DNA of 64,000 nt, taken from Streptomyces sp. CB09001. Lineage in GTDB: Bacteria > Actinomycetota > Actinomycetes > Streptomycetales > Streptomycetaceae. A program made the translations under genes and the position numbers. The DNA lies in the NCBI RefSeq assembly GCF_003369795.1, contig NZ_CP026730.1, positions 2,480,001 to 2,544,000 of the forward strand. The letters are read 5' to 3'. Shown here one piece after another: positions 7,403 to 15,600 of the stretch. Positions within the stretch are counted from its first letter, which is position 1. Every line of letters starts with the position of its first letter. A model generated the notes under the pieces. The model was not told the origin of the DNA and ran no database searches. It saw nothing but the letters and a program-made list of their open reading frames with translations.

Positions 7403-10129
7403 ATGAGCACCCCTGTCCACCGCACCTCCGAACGGCCCTCCGCAGCCGCCCTGGCAGCGGCCCGGCAGCGTCGGGAGGAAGGACGGACCGGGAGTTCGTC
7501 CGGGTCGGGGACCTCGGCGGAGCAGGCCTTCCTCGGGCTCCAGTCCAGTGCCGGCAACCAGGCGGCGGCCGCCACGGTGCAACGCGCCAGGGGCAGGACC
7601 CTGGAGCGGCCCCCGGGAACCGACACCACCCGGCCCGGCTCGGAGCCCGGCGCCCGACGCGCCCCGGCCGGTCGCGCCCGGGGCGGCTCGGCCCCCGGCG
7701 ACCTGGCCGACCGCGCCCCGCTCGACACGGGATCCGGCACCCGGCAGCCCGCCTCCGTCCCCGAAGTCCGGGGCACCACCAGCACTCCGGAACGCGTCGC
7801 GCCGCCCGAGGGCACCACGGCGGCCGGCTTCACCCCGTCGGGCCGCACCCGGCGGGGCTCCGAATCCGACACCCGGCCCGGCCCGGCCGCCGCCACCCGG
7901 CGCGGCTCGGTGTCCGGCACCCAGGGCATGGCAGTCGACAGCCGCTTCCAGGAAGAACTCGACACGGCCCGGGAAGAGGCACGCACCGCCGCCGAGGAAG
8001 CACGCGCCGCCGCCGAACGCGCCGCCGCGGAGGAGGCGCGCCTCGCCGCGATCGCGGCCCGCTTCACCCCGTCGGGCCGCACCCGGCGCGGCTCCGACCT
8101 CGGCACCCGGCCCGAACCGGCCGCCCCCACCCGGCGCGGTTCGATGTCCGGCACCCAGGGCATGGCAGTCGACACCCGCTTCCAGGAAGAACTCGACACG
8201 GCCCGGGAAGAGGCACGCGCCGCCGCCGAGCGTGTCGCGGAGGAGGCGCGCCGCGCCGCGATCGCGGCCCGCTTCACCCCGTCGGGCCGCACCCGCCGCG
8301 GCTCCGACCTCGGCACCCGGCCCGACCCCGCCGCCCTCACCCGGCGCGGTTCCGACTCCGGCACGCAGGGCATGGAGGTCGACCCGCGCTTCCGGGAACA
8401 CGTCGACACGGCCAGGGACGAGGCACGCCGCGCCGCCGAAGAGGAAGCACGCCTCGCCGAAGCACGTGCCGCGGCGGAGGAGGCACGCCGCGCCGCCGAA
8501 CGCGCCGCCGCGGAGGAGGCACGCCTCGCCGCGATCGCGGCCCGCTTCACCCCGTCGGCGCGCACCCGGCGCGGCTCCGAGTCCGACACCCGGCCCGACC
8601 CCGCCGCCCTCACCCGGCGCGGCTCGGTGTCCGGCACCCAGGACATGGGAGTCGACCCCGACTTCCAGACGCACCTCGACACGGCCAGGGACGAAGCACG
8701 CACGGCCGCCGCCGAACGGGCCGCCGCCGAAACCAAGGCGGAGGTCAGGACTGATCGCCTGAAGGCGGTCGCCGAGAACGCGGATCAAGGGAAGAGGATC
8801 CTCGATCCCGCGGACGCCCTGGGCAAGGGCGTCCAGGCACCCACCGCCGCGGGCCTCGGCCAGGAGGCCATCGAGACGGCCGCCAACGCCCCGAAGACGG
8901 ACACCGGCGGCGGGTCGGGCGCCGACGTCCTGAAGCACGACGCCGCCGCCGCGGGGGTCGCCGGCGCGTCGCTGAGCACCGGCGCGGAGCTCCTCGCTCT
9001 GGGGGCAAGCGTCGCGGACTCGTTCCGGAACCTGAAGACGGCCCTGAGCAAGAGGACGGGAGCCGGGTTCCACAACGCGCGGAGGAAGGCCAAGGTCAAG
9101 GCGGGCGACGCGGGCGTGAGCGTCCTCAGTACGGGCGCCAACGTGGGCACCATGGCCAAGGAGACGCTCAAGGTCCAGGGGGTGGCGAGCACCGTGGCCG
9201 CGACCGAGGCGAGCGGTGTCCTCGGCGCCGTCGCCGGTGTGGCGAAGAGCGTGCGTGCCGTCTTCAAGACCAGTGGAGCGATCCGCAAGTACCGTGACCT
9301 GGGGAAGCTCCCGAACGCCGAAGCCGCCCACGCCGGAACGATCAACAGTCTGAAGACCGCGTGGGAGGCCGAGGAGCCGCGCGCCGTAGAGGCGCACAAC
9401 GCGGTCCTGGCGCTGCAGGCGGAGAGGGACGAGGGCCACCCGCGGGAGGGGTGGGACGAGGCGCTCGACGCCGCCGCGACCGCCTACGAGGCGGCGGCGC
9501 TTCGCGAGGCCCAGGCCAAGCTCGCCTACCTCGCCGCCAAGGACGACGCGAAGACCGTGAACGAGACCAAGAAGTTCGCGAGGCGGAAGCAGGTCTCCAA
9601 GGGCATCAAGGAGTCGGTGGGCGGCGGCGTGGGCGAGGGCCTGAAGGGCGCGGGCGGCATAGCGACCGTGGCCATCGTCGCCACCGTGGGCCTGGCGTCC
9701 AACCCGGCGGGTTGGATCACCGCCGCGGTGGGGGCGGGCCTCGTCGTCAGCGTCGCCGCCTACAAGGGAGCCCGATCGGGCTACGGGCGTTTCCAGGAGG
9801 TGCACCACCCCGAGCGCTACACGCCGCACGGCGAGGACGTACCGGAGGCCCTGCCCACCTGGGAATCGCTGAAGCATGCCATGAAGGTGTGGACGAAGAT
9901 CTCGGCGTACAAGCGCCAGCTGGCGGCGAAGAAGCTCTACGGCATGCTCTCGCGTCCCGACACCCAGCCGGAACTGCGCCGCTCCGCCATGGACCTGCTG
10001 GTAGTGATCAATGCCGGTCCCGAGAAGCACGGGATGGATCAGGCGACGTGGGAGGCGAGCCTGATGGACCCGGCGAAGAAGGCCGACTGGATCAAGGAGA
10101 TCACGGACCAGCTGAGCTCCGGATCCTGA
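7403..10129 (+). CDS. Large repeat protein with LQxxAGN motif, unknown function
   Basis: Protein of 908 residues that I do not recognise as a named family. Residues about 43-62 read FLGLQSSAGNQAAAATVQRA, resembling the LQ-x-x-AGN-x-A motif near the N-terminus of many actinobacterial exported or contractile-injection-associated proteins. A Pro/Gly-rich stretch follows, then four repeats (residues 143-450) of FTPSGRTRRGS type with Ala/Glu-rich coiled-coil segments. The C-terminal 450 residues are Ala-rich and helical, with hydrophobic stretches near 519-535, 593-620 and 751-790. AGGAGAGG precedes the ATG. No signal peptide is seen. It could be an effector, a pore former or a structural protein; none is proven. 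Confidence 0.85.
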   Translation: MSTPVHRTSERPSAAALAAARQRREEGRTGSSSGSGTSAEQAFLGLQSSAGNQAAAATVQRARGRTLERPPGTDTTRPGSEPGARRAPAGRARGGSAPGDLADRAPLDTGSGTRQPASVPEVRGTTSTPERVAPPEGTTAAGFTPSGRTRRGSESDTRPGPAAATRRGSVSGTQGMAVDSRFQEELDTAREEARTAAEEARAAAERAAAEEARLAAIAARFTPSGRTRRGSDLGTRPEPAAPTRRGSMSGTQGMAVDTRFQEELDTAREEARAAAERVAEEARRAAIAARFTPSGRTRRGSDLGTRPDPAALTRRGSDSGTQGMEVDPRFREHVDTARDEARRAAEEEARLAEARAAAEEARRAAERAAAEEARLAAIAARFTPSARTRRGSESDTRPDPAALTRRGSVSGTQDMGVDPDFQTHLDTARDEARTAAAERAAAETKAEVRTDRLKAVAENADQGKRILDPADALGKGVQAPTAAGLGQEAIETAANAPKTDTGGGSGADVLKHDAAAAGVAGASLSTGAELLALGASVADSFRNLKTALSKRTGAGFHNARRKAKVKAGDAGVSVLSTGANVGTMAKETLKVQGVASTVAATEASGVLGAVAGVAKSVRAVFKTSGAIRKYRDLGKLPNAEAAHAGTINSLKTAWEAEEPRAVEAHNAVLALQAERDEGHPREGWDEALDAAATAYEAAALREAQAKLAYLAAKDDAKTVNETKKFARRKQVSKGIKESVGGGVGEGLKGAGGIATVAIVATVGLASNPAGWITAAVGAGLVVSVAAYKGARSGYGRFQEVHHPERYTPHGEDVPEALPTWESLKHAMKVWTKISAYKRQLAAKKLYGMLSRPDTQPELRRSAMDLLVVINAGPEKHGMDQATWEASLMDPAKKADWIKEITDQLSSGS
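7829..8740 (+). repeat. Four coding repeats inside the large repeat protein
   Basis: Repeats begin at residues 143, 221, 291 and 382, giving units of 78, 70, 91 and about 70 residues. Each opens with FTPSGRTRRGS (FTPSARTRRGS in the last), then a second TRRGS, then SGTQ and a VD-x-x-F segment, then EEARAAAERAAAEEAR-type coiled coil. Unit length varies through gain or loss of the coiled-coil heptads. DNA identity between units is high, indicating recent duplication. Confidence 0.9.
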
Positions 10130-10172
10130 CGGAACGGAACGGAATTGAGCGGAGGGGCGAGGGGGGCGAAGG

Positions 10173-10211
10173 GGGGGCGGGAACGGCGATGACAGCCCCG
10201 CTCCCGCCCCC
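10173..10211. terminator. Convergent terminator hairpin
   Basis: GGGGGCGGGA and TCCCGCCCCC form perfect 10-bp arms around a 19-base loop. The hairpin lies between the convergent ends of the large repeat protein gene and the NmrA-like gene and could serve both. Confidence 0.65.
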
Positions 10212-10219
10212 TGAACGAA

Positions 10220-11113
10220 TCAGCCCGCGGACGACGGCCCGCCCGGCACCTCCCGCAGCGCCTCGCCCAGGACCTCCCGCATTCCGACGGGCTCCCGGTC
10301 CAGCAGCGCGGCCAGCGTCGGGTCGGTCGTGGCGAACTCGCCGGCGCGGGCGGCGGCGAAGATGCCGAGGAGCTGGTCGGCGTACTGCTCGGGGACGCCC
10401 TGGGCCAGCAGCTGGTCGCGGAAGCCGGCCTCGGGCGCGGTGCTCCGCGTGAACTCCCGGCCCGTCACCTCGGACGCCAGGGCCGCGATGTCGTCGAAAG
10501 TCAGCGCTCGCGAGGCGGTGAGGGGCGGGGTCGGGCCCTCGAAGCGGCCCTCGTCGGCCAGTACGGCGGCGGTGGCCTCCGCGAGGTCGCCGTGCGTGGT
10601 CCAGGCGACCGGGCCGTCCGCGGGGAGCCGTATCGCACCGGTCTCCAGGGCGTGGTCCAGGAAGCGCGTCGCGCTGGCGGCGTAGAAGCCGTTGCGCAGT
10701 GAGGTGAAGGGGACTCCGCAGCCGCGCAGGATCTCCTCGGTGGCGGCGTGGTCGCGGCAGGCCTGGAAGTGGGAGGCCGCGCCGGCGCCCATCTGGCTGG
10801 TGTAGAGGATGCGGCGGGCGCCCGCCGTGACGGCCGCCTCGATCGCGGTGCGGTGCTGCTTGACGCACTCCTCGCCCAGTTTGTCCACGGAGACGAGGAG
10901 GACCTGGGAGGCGCCCTCGAAGGCGTGGGCGAGGCTCTCGGCGTCCGCGAAGTCGCCCCTGCGCACCCGCACCCCCTGGTCGGCGAAGGTCCGCGCCTGC
11001 GGATGGCCCGGGTCGCGGACGCTGACGCCGACCTGTTCCGTCGGCACGCGGGCGAGCAGGTGCTCGACGATCCGACGGCCCAGCTGTCCGGTGGCTCCGG
11101 TAACGATGATCAT
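10220..11113 (-). CDS. NmrA-like NAD(P)-binding reductase
   Basis: Protein of 297 residues of the atypical SDR/NmrA type. It starts directly with the dinucleotide-binding motif MIIVTGATGQLGRRI (GxxGxxG), then VSVRDP, RRGDFADAESL and the segment RILYTSQMGAGAASHFQACRDHAATEEIL. This pattern fits the QOR2/azoreductase-like SDR_a5 group, which reduces quinones or senses NADP. No classical YxxxK dyad is evident. It is transcribed divergently from a TetR regulator, and a perfect palindrome lies in its leader. Confidence 0.9.
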   Translation of the reverse strand: MIIVTGATGQLGRRIVEHLLARVPTEQVGVSVRDPGHPQARTFADQGVRVRRGDFADAESLAHAFEGASQVLLVSVDKLGEECVKQHRTAIEAAVTAGARRILYTSQMGAGAASHFQACRDHAATEEILRGCGVPFTSLRNGFYAASATRFLDHALETGAIRLPADGPVAWTTHGDLAEATAAVLADEGRFEGPTPPLTASRALTFDDIAALASEVTGREFTRSTAPEAGFRDQLLAQGVPEQYADQLLGIFAAARAGEFATTDPTLAALLDREPVGMREVLGEALREVPGGPSSAG

Positions 11114-11134
11114 GACGCACTCCAGTGTTCAGGC

Positions 11135-11152
11135 TCCGCTGGTTCCAGCGGA
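11135..11152. promoter_or_regulatory. Perfect palindrome, candidate TetR operator
   Basis: TCCGCTGG and CCAGCGGA form perfect 8-bp arms with a 2-bp TT centre, 21 bases upstream of the NmrA-like start. TetR proteins bind palindromes of this size in divergent promoters. The regulator gene starts about 60 bases further on. Confidence 0.6.
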
Positions 11153-11213
11153 ATCATTTCCACAGTAACAGCGATAATCACGGTGGCAACACCAAGGCGG
11201 TATCGTTGGCCCC

Positions 11214-11906
11214 ATGTCCTCTCGTTCCGACCAGACCCGGCAGCGGGTCATCGAGGCCGCCATCGGCCTGCTGACGCGCGGCGGCCGCGACGCCGTCACC
11301 ACCCGGGCGGTCGCCGAGGCGGCGGGGCTGCAACCACCTGCCATCTACCGGCTGTTCGGCGACAAGGACGGGCTGCTCGACGCGGTCGCCGAGCACGGCT
11401 TCGCGAGCTTCCTCGCCGCCAAGCACATCGACCCCGACCCGCCGGACCCCATCGAGGACCTGCGGGACGGCTGGGACCTGGCGGTGGAGTTCGGTCTGGC
11501 CAATCCCGCGCTGTACACGCTGATGTACACCGAACCGGCGCGGACGGGTTCGGCCGCCTTCAAGGCCGGCATGCAGATCCTGATGGCCCGTATGCATCGG
11601 CTCGCCGCCGGCGGATGGCTCCGCGTGGACCAGGAGCTGGCGGCCCAGATCATCCACGCCACGGCGCGCGGCGCGGTGCTCACCTGGCTGTCCCTGCCCG
11701 AGGACCGGCGCGACCCGGCCCTGTTCGCCACCCTGCGCGAGTCCATGGTCGCCGCGGTCACCCACGAGCGCCCGGCCGTGCGGGACACCGGCCCGCAGGG
11801 CGCCGCCCGCGCGCTGCGCGCCACCCTCCCCGAGCAGACGGTGCTCAGCGAGGCGGAGCAGCGGCTGCTGGGCGAGTGGCTGAAGCGCCTCTCCGACACC
11901 GGCTGA
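11214..11906 (+). CDS. TetR-family transcriptional regulator
   Basis: Regulator of 230 residues with an N-terminal helix-turn-helix typical of TetR (VIEAAIGLLTRGG, then VTTRAVAEAAGLQPPAIYRLFGDKDGLLDAV). The C-terminal ligand-binding half is all-helical and not diagnostic. It is divergent from the NmrA-like reductase gene, which it probably represses through the palindrome in between. The ATG is preceded by only weak ribosome-site sequence. Confidence 0.92.
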   Translation: MSSRSDQTRQRVIEAAIGLLTRGGRDAVTTRAVAEAAGLQPPAIYRLFGDKDGLLDAVAEHGFASFLAAKHIDPDPPDPIEDLRDGWDLAVEFGLANPALYTLMYTEPARTGSAAFKAGMQILMARMHRLAAGGWLRVDQELAAQIIHATARGAVLTWLSLPEDRRDPALFATLRESMVAAVTHERPAVRDTGPQGAARALRATLPEQTVLSEAEQRLLGEWLKRLSDTG

Positions 11907-12403
11907 GCCGTTACCAGGACTCCGTCTGACGGGCCAACTCCCTTTTCAGCCATAGGGGTTCGGCCGTCATGGGTGCATTTTTCGCGCCAAAGCCCCGACG
12001 CTTCCAGGCCGTGATCACGAGTCCGGCACCGTGCATCAGCACAACGTGAGCACAAGCGGTATGGTCCCCTTCCGTATGCCGAACGCCGGTCGCGGATACG
12101 GGAGTTCGAGGCGCCTCGGGACGCGCGGTCCCGCTCCGTCTCGAGTCCGCGTCATCGGCACCCCCTGCTCGTACCGGCCCTCGTACCGGCCCTCGCGTGT
12201 TCCCGGGAGATCCATGTCGTGCGCCTTCGCCGTCGTCCGCGTCGCTGCCGACTCCGCGGCACGGGGTGACCGTGGGAGACACGGGTCCGCTCCGGCCTGC
12301 TGAGAGCCCGGTCGTCATCGGGCCGGCCGACGCCCCGCCCCTGCGCGCCGGCCCGCCTCGGCCACCTCGCCCACACCGACGGCTTCCGATCCGTGAGGAC
12401 CTG
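11907..12403. other. Intergenic region upstream of the conservon
   Basis: About 500 bases without a convincing gene. A short minus-strand frame near 11911-12036 lacks a ribosome site. CTCGTACCGGCC occurs twice in direct succession near 12168-12192. The conservon promoter should lie here, but no clear -35/-10 pair was recognised. Confidence 0.4.
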
Positions 12404-14110
12404 ATGACTGAACTGATAGTGACCGCCACCGCCGTGCTGGCGGTGGCCGGAGTCGGGGCCGCGTGGTACTTCCGGCGCAAGGCCGACCAGGCCCGGCGCC
12501 GGGGTGAGCAGCTGCGCGAGCACGCCGACCGGCTGACCCTGCAACTCGTCGCGGCGGAGCAGTGCGTGGGACACCTCGCGGCCACCGTGATCCCGGCGGC
12601 GGCGAAGGGCGGTCCCGGCGGCGCGGGCCCCCAGGGAGGTCTGCTCGTGCCGGCGCAGCTCGACGGGACACCGCTCGCCGAGCGGCTGCGTGCCGTGCCC
12701 GGCGCGGTGGCCTCGGCGGTGGGCGACGTACGTGCCGAGGAGCGGGCGGCCGCCGAACGCGCCGCGGCCCACGCCGCCGAGCAGGTACGGCAGGACACCG
12801 AACGGCAGATCGCCCAGGCCCGCCGCGAGTCCGTCGGCGTGGCCCGGGCCGCCGTACGCGGCTTCGCCAACAACGTCGTGGCCCGGTCGGCGCGGCTGGG
12901 CCGTGCCGTCAGCCAGGGCGTACGGCGGCACATCTCGGACGAGGCGTACGCGACGCTCGTCGAGATCGACCATCTCACGCAGCAGATGCTGCTCACCGCG
13001 TCGGGGTACTCCGTGCTCGCCGGGGACAAGCTGTCCCGGCGCTGGCCCGCCACCACGTTGACCGACATCGTGCGCGCGGCCATGGGCCGGATCGAGGGGT
13101 ACGAGCGGATCAAGCACCCCGAGATGGGGTCCGTGGTGGTCGAGGGCCGCGCCGTGGAGGCGGTGGTGCACGCGCTCGCCGTACTGCTGGACAACGCGCT
13201 GCGCTACTCGCCGCCCGCCGCCAGTGTCCACGTCTCGCTGGAGCAGGGGCACCACGCGTGCTTCCTGATCGTGGACGACGCCGGACTGCGCATGGACGAC
13301 GAGCGGCTGCTGTGGGCCAGCGACGTGATGTCCGGCGAACAGCGCGACGACATCACGCGCCTGGGCGCCCACCCCCAGACCGGGCTGCGCGTCGCCTCCC
13401 TGCTGGCGGAGAACTACGGCTTCCGCGTCGAGCTGACCGCGCCCAACATCTACCAGGGGACCCGGGCCATGGTCGTCCTGCCGAAGAACCTGATCGTCGA
13501 CCCCGCGGCGGCCCAGCCGGTACCGCGGACTGCCGCCCAGACGGCACCGGCCGTCCCGGTGGCCGCTGCGGTCCCTGCGGCCGCTGCGGTCCCTGCGGCC
13601 CAGCCGACCCAGGCGGCTCCGGTGGGCCCGGCGGCCCCGGCCGTGGCCGGGTCTCCCGTCGCGCCCGATGCCACCGTGGCCGCGTCTGCGACGGCCGCCG
13701 CGCCCGCCGCAAGCCCCACGCCCGGCGGGCAGCCCGGTGCCGAGCCCGTCCCCGAGCCCGCCGCTCCGCGTGCGGCGGCATCCCCCGCCGGAGCCCCCAC
13801 CGCAGCGGCCGTAACCGACCCTGCCACCACCCCTGCCGCCGTGGGCACCGCCACCCCCTCGACCACCACCGCCAGCGGCCTGACCGTCCGCCGGCGCTCC
13901 ACCGCGCCCACCCCCGCGCGGCGCCCGGCCGCCCCCGACGACACCGAGCCCGGCCGTCCCGCCGTCGCCGCCGCCTGGGCGGCGGGGACCCGCCGCGGCC
14001 GGGACGGGGAGCAGCCCTCGCCGGCCTCCGCCGGCACCGCGCCCCACAACGCCACCCACACCGCCGCCCGCACCACCCCCCACGACGCCGCTGACGACGA
14101 AGGACACTGA
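12404..14110 (+). CDS. cvnA: Conservon sensor-like ATPase CvnA
   Basis: Membrane protein of 568 residues that heads a conservon. It has one N-terminal membrane helix (LIVTATAVLAVAGVGAAWYF), a coiled-coil Ala/Arg/Glu-rich stretch (about residues 100-165), a histidine-kinase-like ATPase domain with N-box LLDNALRYSPP and VDDAG, and a long Pro/Ala/Thr-rich C-terminal tail (after about 365). CvnA proteins are thought to form a membrane complex with CvnB-D that works like a G-protein receptor system. Purine-rich GTGAGGA precedes the ATG; longer frames upstream lack this. Confidence 0.92.
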   Translation: MTELIVTATAVLAVAGVGAAWYFRRKADQARRRGEQLREHADRLTLQLVAAEQCVGHLAATVIPAAAKGGPGGAGPQGGLLVPAQLDGTPLAERLRAVPGAVASAVGDVRAEERAAAERAAAHAAEQVRQDTERQIAQARRESVGVARAAVRGFANNVVARSARLGRAVSQGVRRHISDEAYATLVEIDHLTQQMLLTASGYSVLAGDKLSRRWPATTLTDIVRAAMGRIEGYERIKHPEMGSVVVEGRAVEAVVHALAVLLDNALRYSPPAASVHVSLEQGHHACFLIVDDAGLRMDDERLLWASDVMSGEQRDDITRLGAHPQTGLRVASLLAENYGFRVELTAPNIYQGTRAMVVLPKNLIVDPAAAQPVPRTAAQTAPAVPVAAAVPAAAAVPAAQPTQAAPVGPAAPAVAGSPVAPDATVAASATAAAPAASPTPGGQPGAEPVPEPAAPRAAASPAGAPTAAAVTDPATTPAAVGTATPSTTTASGLTVRRRSTAPTPARRPAAPDDTEPGRPAVAAAWAAGTRRGRDGEQPSPASAGTAPHNATHTAARTTPHDAADDEGH

Positions 14111-14112
14111 TC

Positions 14113-14535
14113 GTGCAAGACACACACACCAACAGCCTGGGCTGGCTGCTGGACCAGGAACTCGGCAGCGTCGAAGGCGTCCGGTACGCCGTGCTGATGA
14201 GCAGCGACGGACTGCTGAAGGCGCGCACGCAGACGATCGGCCAGGACGACGGGGAGAAGTTCGCCGCGCTGACGGCGGCGCTGCGCGCGGCAGGCAAGGC
14301 CTGGGACGAGTTCACCGGCGGCGCGGGGATGCGGCAGCTGCTGATCGAGTCGGTCGGCTGCATCGGCCTGACCACGACCGCCGCCAAGAACACCATGCTG
14401 TCGGTGTGCACGACCGGCCCCGACGCCGACGTCGGGCTGATCTCCCACCACATGGTGCGGCTCGCCACCCGGGTGGGACACGAGCTGGCCACGGAGGAGC
14501 GGGTGCCGGTCGCGGACGGCGGCTCACCGGTATGA
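14113..14535 (+). CDS. cvnB: Conservon roadblock/LC7 protein CvnB
   Basis: Protein of 140 residues of the roadblock/LC7 fold ([27 protein letters not shown] at the start, ending before an acidic tail). In conservons this family likely regulates the partner GTPase, as MglB does MglA. The GTG start is 2 bp after the cvnA stop, and the gene end overlaps cvnC by 4 bp, so translation is coupled. Confidence 0.93.
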   Translation: MQDTHTNSLGWLLDQELGSVEGVRYAVLMSSDGLLKARTQTIGQDDGEKFAALTAALRAAGKAWDEFTGGAGMRQLLIESVGCIGLTTTAAKNTMLSVCTTGPDADVGLISHHMVRLATRVGHELATEERVPVADGGSPV

Positions 14536-14885
14536 GCGGGCCGCGGCGCGATCCCGACATGGTCCGGCCCTACGTCCGCACCGGGGGCCGGATCCGCGCG
14601 CGCGAGGACGTGCGCCTGGAGAGCGTGGTCATCGCCGCGACCGGCCCCACGGACACCCTCGGCCCGGACGCCCGCCGGGTGATGCGGCTGTTCGCCGGCG
14701 CGGACGGCGGCCTGGCCGTCGCCGACATCGCCGCCGCGCTGGAGCTGCCGCCCTCCACGGTGCGCATCCTCGTCTCCTCGCTGATGGACTCCGGCCACCT
14801 CTCCAGCCCGGTCGCCGCGATCGACGACCAGCCCGACTTCGACCTGCTGCAGGAGGTACTCCGTGGACTTCGCTCCATGGTCTGA
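14532..14885 (+). CDS. cvnC: Conservon DUF742 protein CvnC
   Basis: DUF742 protein of 117 residues. It contains the family signature [17 protein letters not shown] near the N-terminus and a winged-helix-like part ([30 protein letters not shown]). Its role in the conservon complex is not established; DNA-binding resemblance is noted for the family. The ATG overlaps the cvnB stop (ATGA), and its 3' end overlaps cvnD by 23 bp. Confidence 0.93.
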   Translation: MSGPRRDPDMVRPYVRTGGRIRAREDVRLESVVIAATGPTDTLGPDARRVMRLFAGADGGLAVADIAAALELPPSTVRILVSSLMDSGHLSSPVAAIDDQPDFDLLQEVLRGLRSMV

Positions 14886-15600
14886 CCGGACCGACCGGTC
14901 CGACGGAGCCCACCGGCCCGACCGGGCCGACCGGTCCGACGGAGCCCACCGGCCCGACGGAGCCCACCGGCCCGACCGGGCCGACGGGGCCGACCGGGCC
15001 GACGGGGCCGTCACCTACGTCCCCGCCACGGTGACCCGGTCCGCCAAGATCGTGGTCGCGGGCGGCTTCGGCGTCGGCAAGACGACGCTGATCGGCAGCG
15101 TCTCCGAGGTACGGCCGCTGCGCATGGAGGAGCCGATCACGCAGGCCAGCGCCGGTGTGGACGATCTGCGCGGCACCCCGCACAAGACGACGACCACCGT
15201 GGCGATGGACTTCGGCCGCATCCACATGGCCGGCGGACGGCTCGCGCTGTACCTGTTCGGGCTGCCGGGGCAGTCCCGTTTCCAGCCGCTGTGGGAGGAC
15301 CTGGCCGAGGGCGCCCTCGGCTGCCTCGTCCTGGCCGACACCCGCGACCTCGACGCCTCCCACGACGCCCTCGGTCTGCTGGACGGCGCGGGCATTCCGT
15401 ACGCCGTCGCCATCAACACCTTTCCCGGGTCCCCGGGTTACCCCGAGGCCGAGCTGCGCGAGGCGCTGGCCCTGGAACCGGCCACGCCGCTGACGTACTG
15501 CGACGCCCGCGACCGCACCTCCTCCCTGCACGCCCTGATCACGCTCACCGAGTACCTCTCCGAGCACCGTTCAGCCGCCCTCCTGGAGTCCCGCCGATGA
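14863..15600 (+). CDS. cvnD: Conservon GTPase CvnD with repetitive N-terminus
   Basis: Small GTPase of 245 residues. A P-loop [10 protein letters not shown] lies near residue 67 and a switch-II-like [10 protein letters not shown] near 128; the NKxD position reads INTFPG, a divergence common in conservon GTPases. Residues 8-49 form an unusual extension made of 14 tripeptides ([15 protein letters not shown]). AGGAGGT 5 bases before the GTG fixes the start inside cvnC. The repeats are therefore translated unless an internal start after them is used; there is none with a strong ribosome site. Confidence 0.92.
   Translation: MDFAPWSDRTDRSDGAHRPDRADRSDGAHRPDGAHRPDRADGADRADGAVTYVPATVTRSAKIVVAGGFGVGKTTLIGSVSEVRPLRMEEPITQASAGVDDLRGTPHKTTTTVAMDFGRIHMAGGRLALYLFGLPGQSRFQPLWEDLAEGALGCLVLADTRDLDASHDALGLLDGAGIPYAVAINTFPGSPGYPEAELREALALEPATPLTYCDARDRTSSLHALITLTEYLSEHRSAALLESRR
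14884..15009 (+). repeat. Fourteen 9-bp coding repeats in cvnD
   Basis: Fourteen contiguous 9-base units of the forms GACCGGTCC, GACGGAGCC, CACCGGCCC and GACCGGGCC encode Asp/His-Arg/Gly-Ser/Thr/Ala/Pro tripeptides. A higher-order period (the GACGGAGCC-CACCGGCCC pair occurs three times) shows repeated duplication. The array is entirely in frame and should change length by slippage without breaking the gene. Confidence 0.92.

Noticed and set aside
6719..10030. 1103-codon minus-strand frame opposite the large repeat protein
   Set aside because: It is the antisense shadow of the repeat gene; its translation is Gly/Arg-rich without domains and it has no ribosome site.
11911..12036. Possible 41-residue minus-strand peptide before the conservon
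   Set aside because: No ribosome site and no family similarity; kept only as a note in the intergenic entry.
14884..15009. CRISPR-like or minisatellite array
   Set aside because: Units are 9 bp, contiguous and in frame within cvnD; there are no spacers, so it is a coding repeat.
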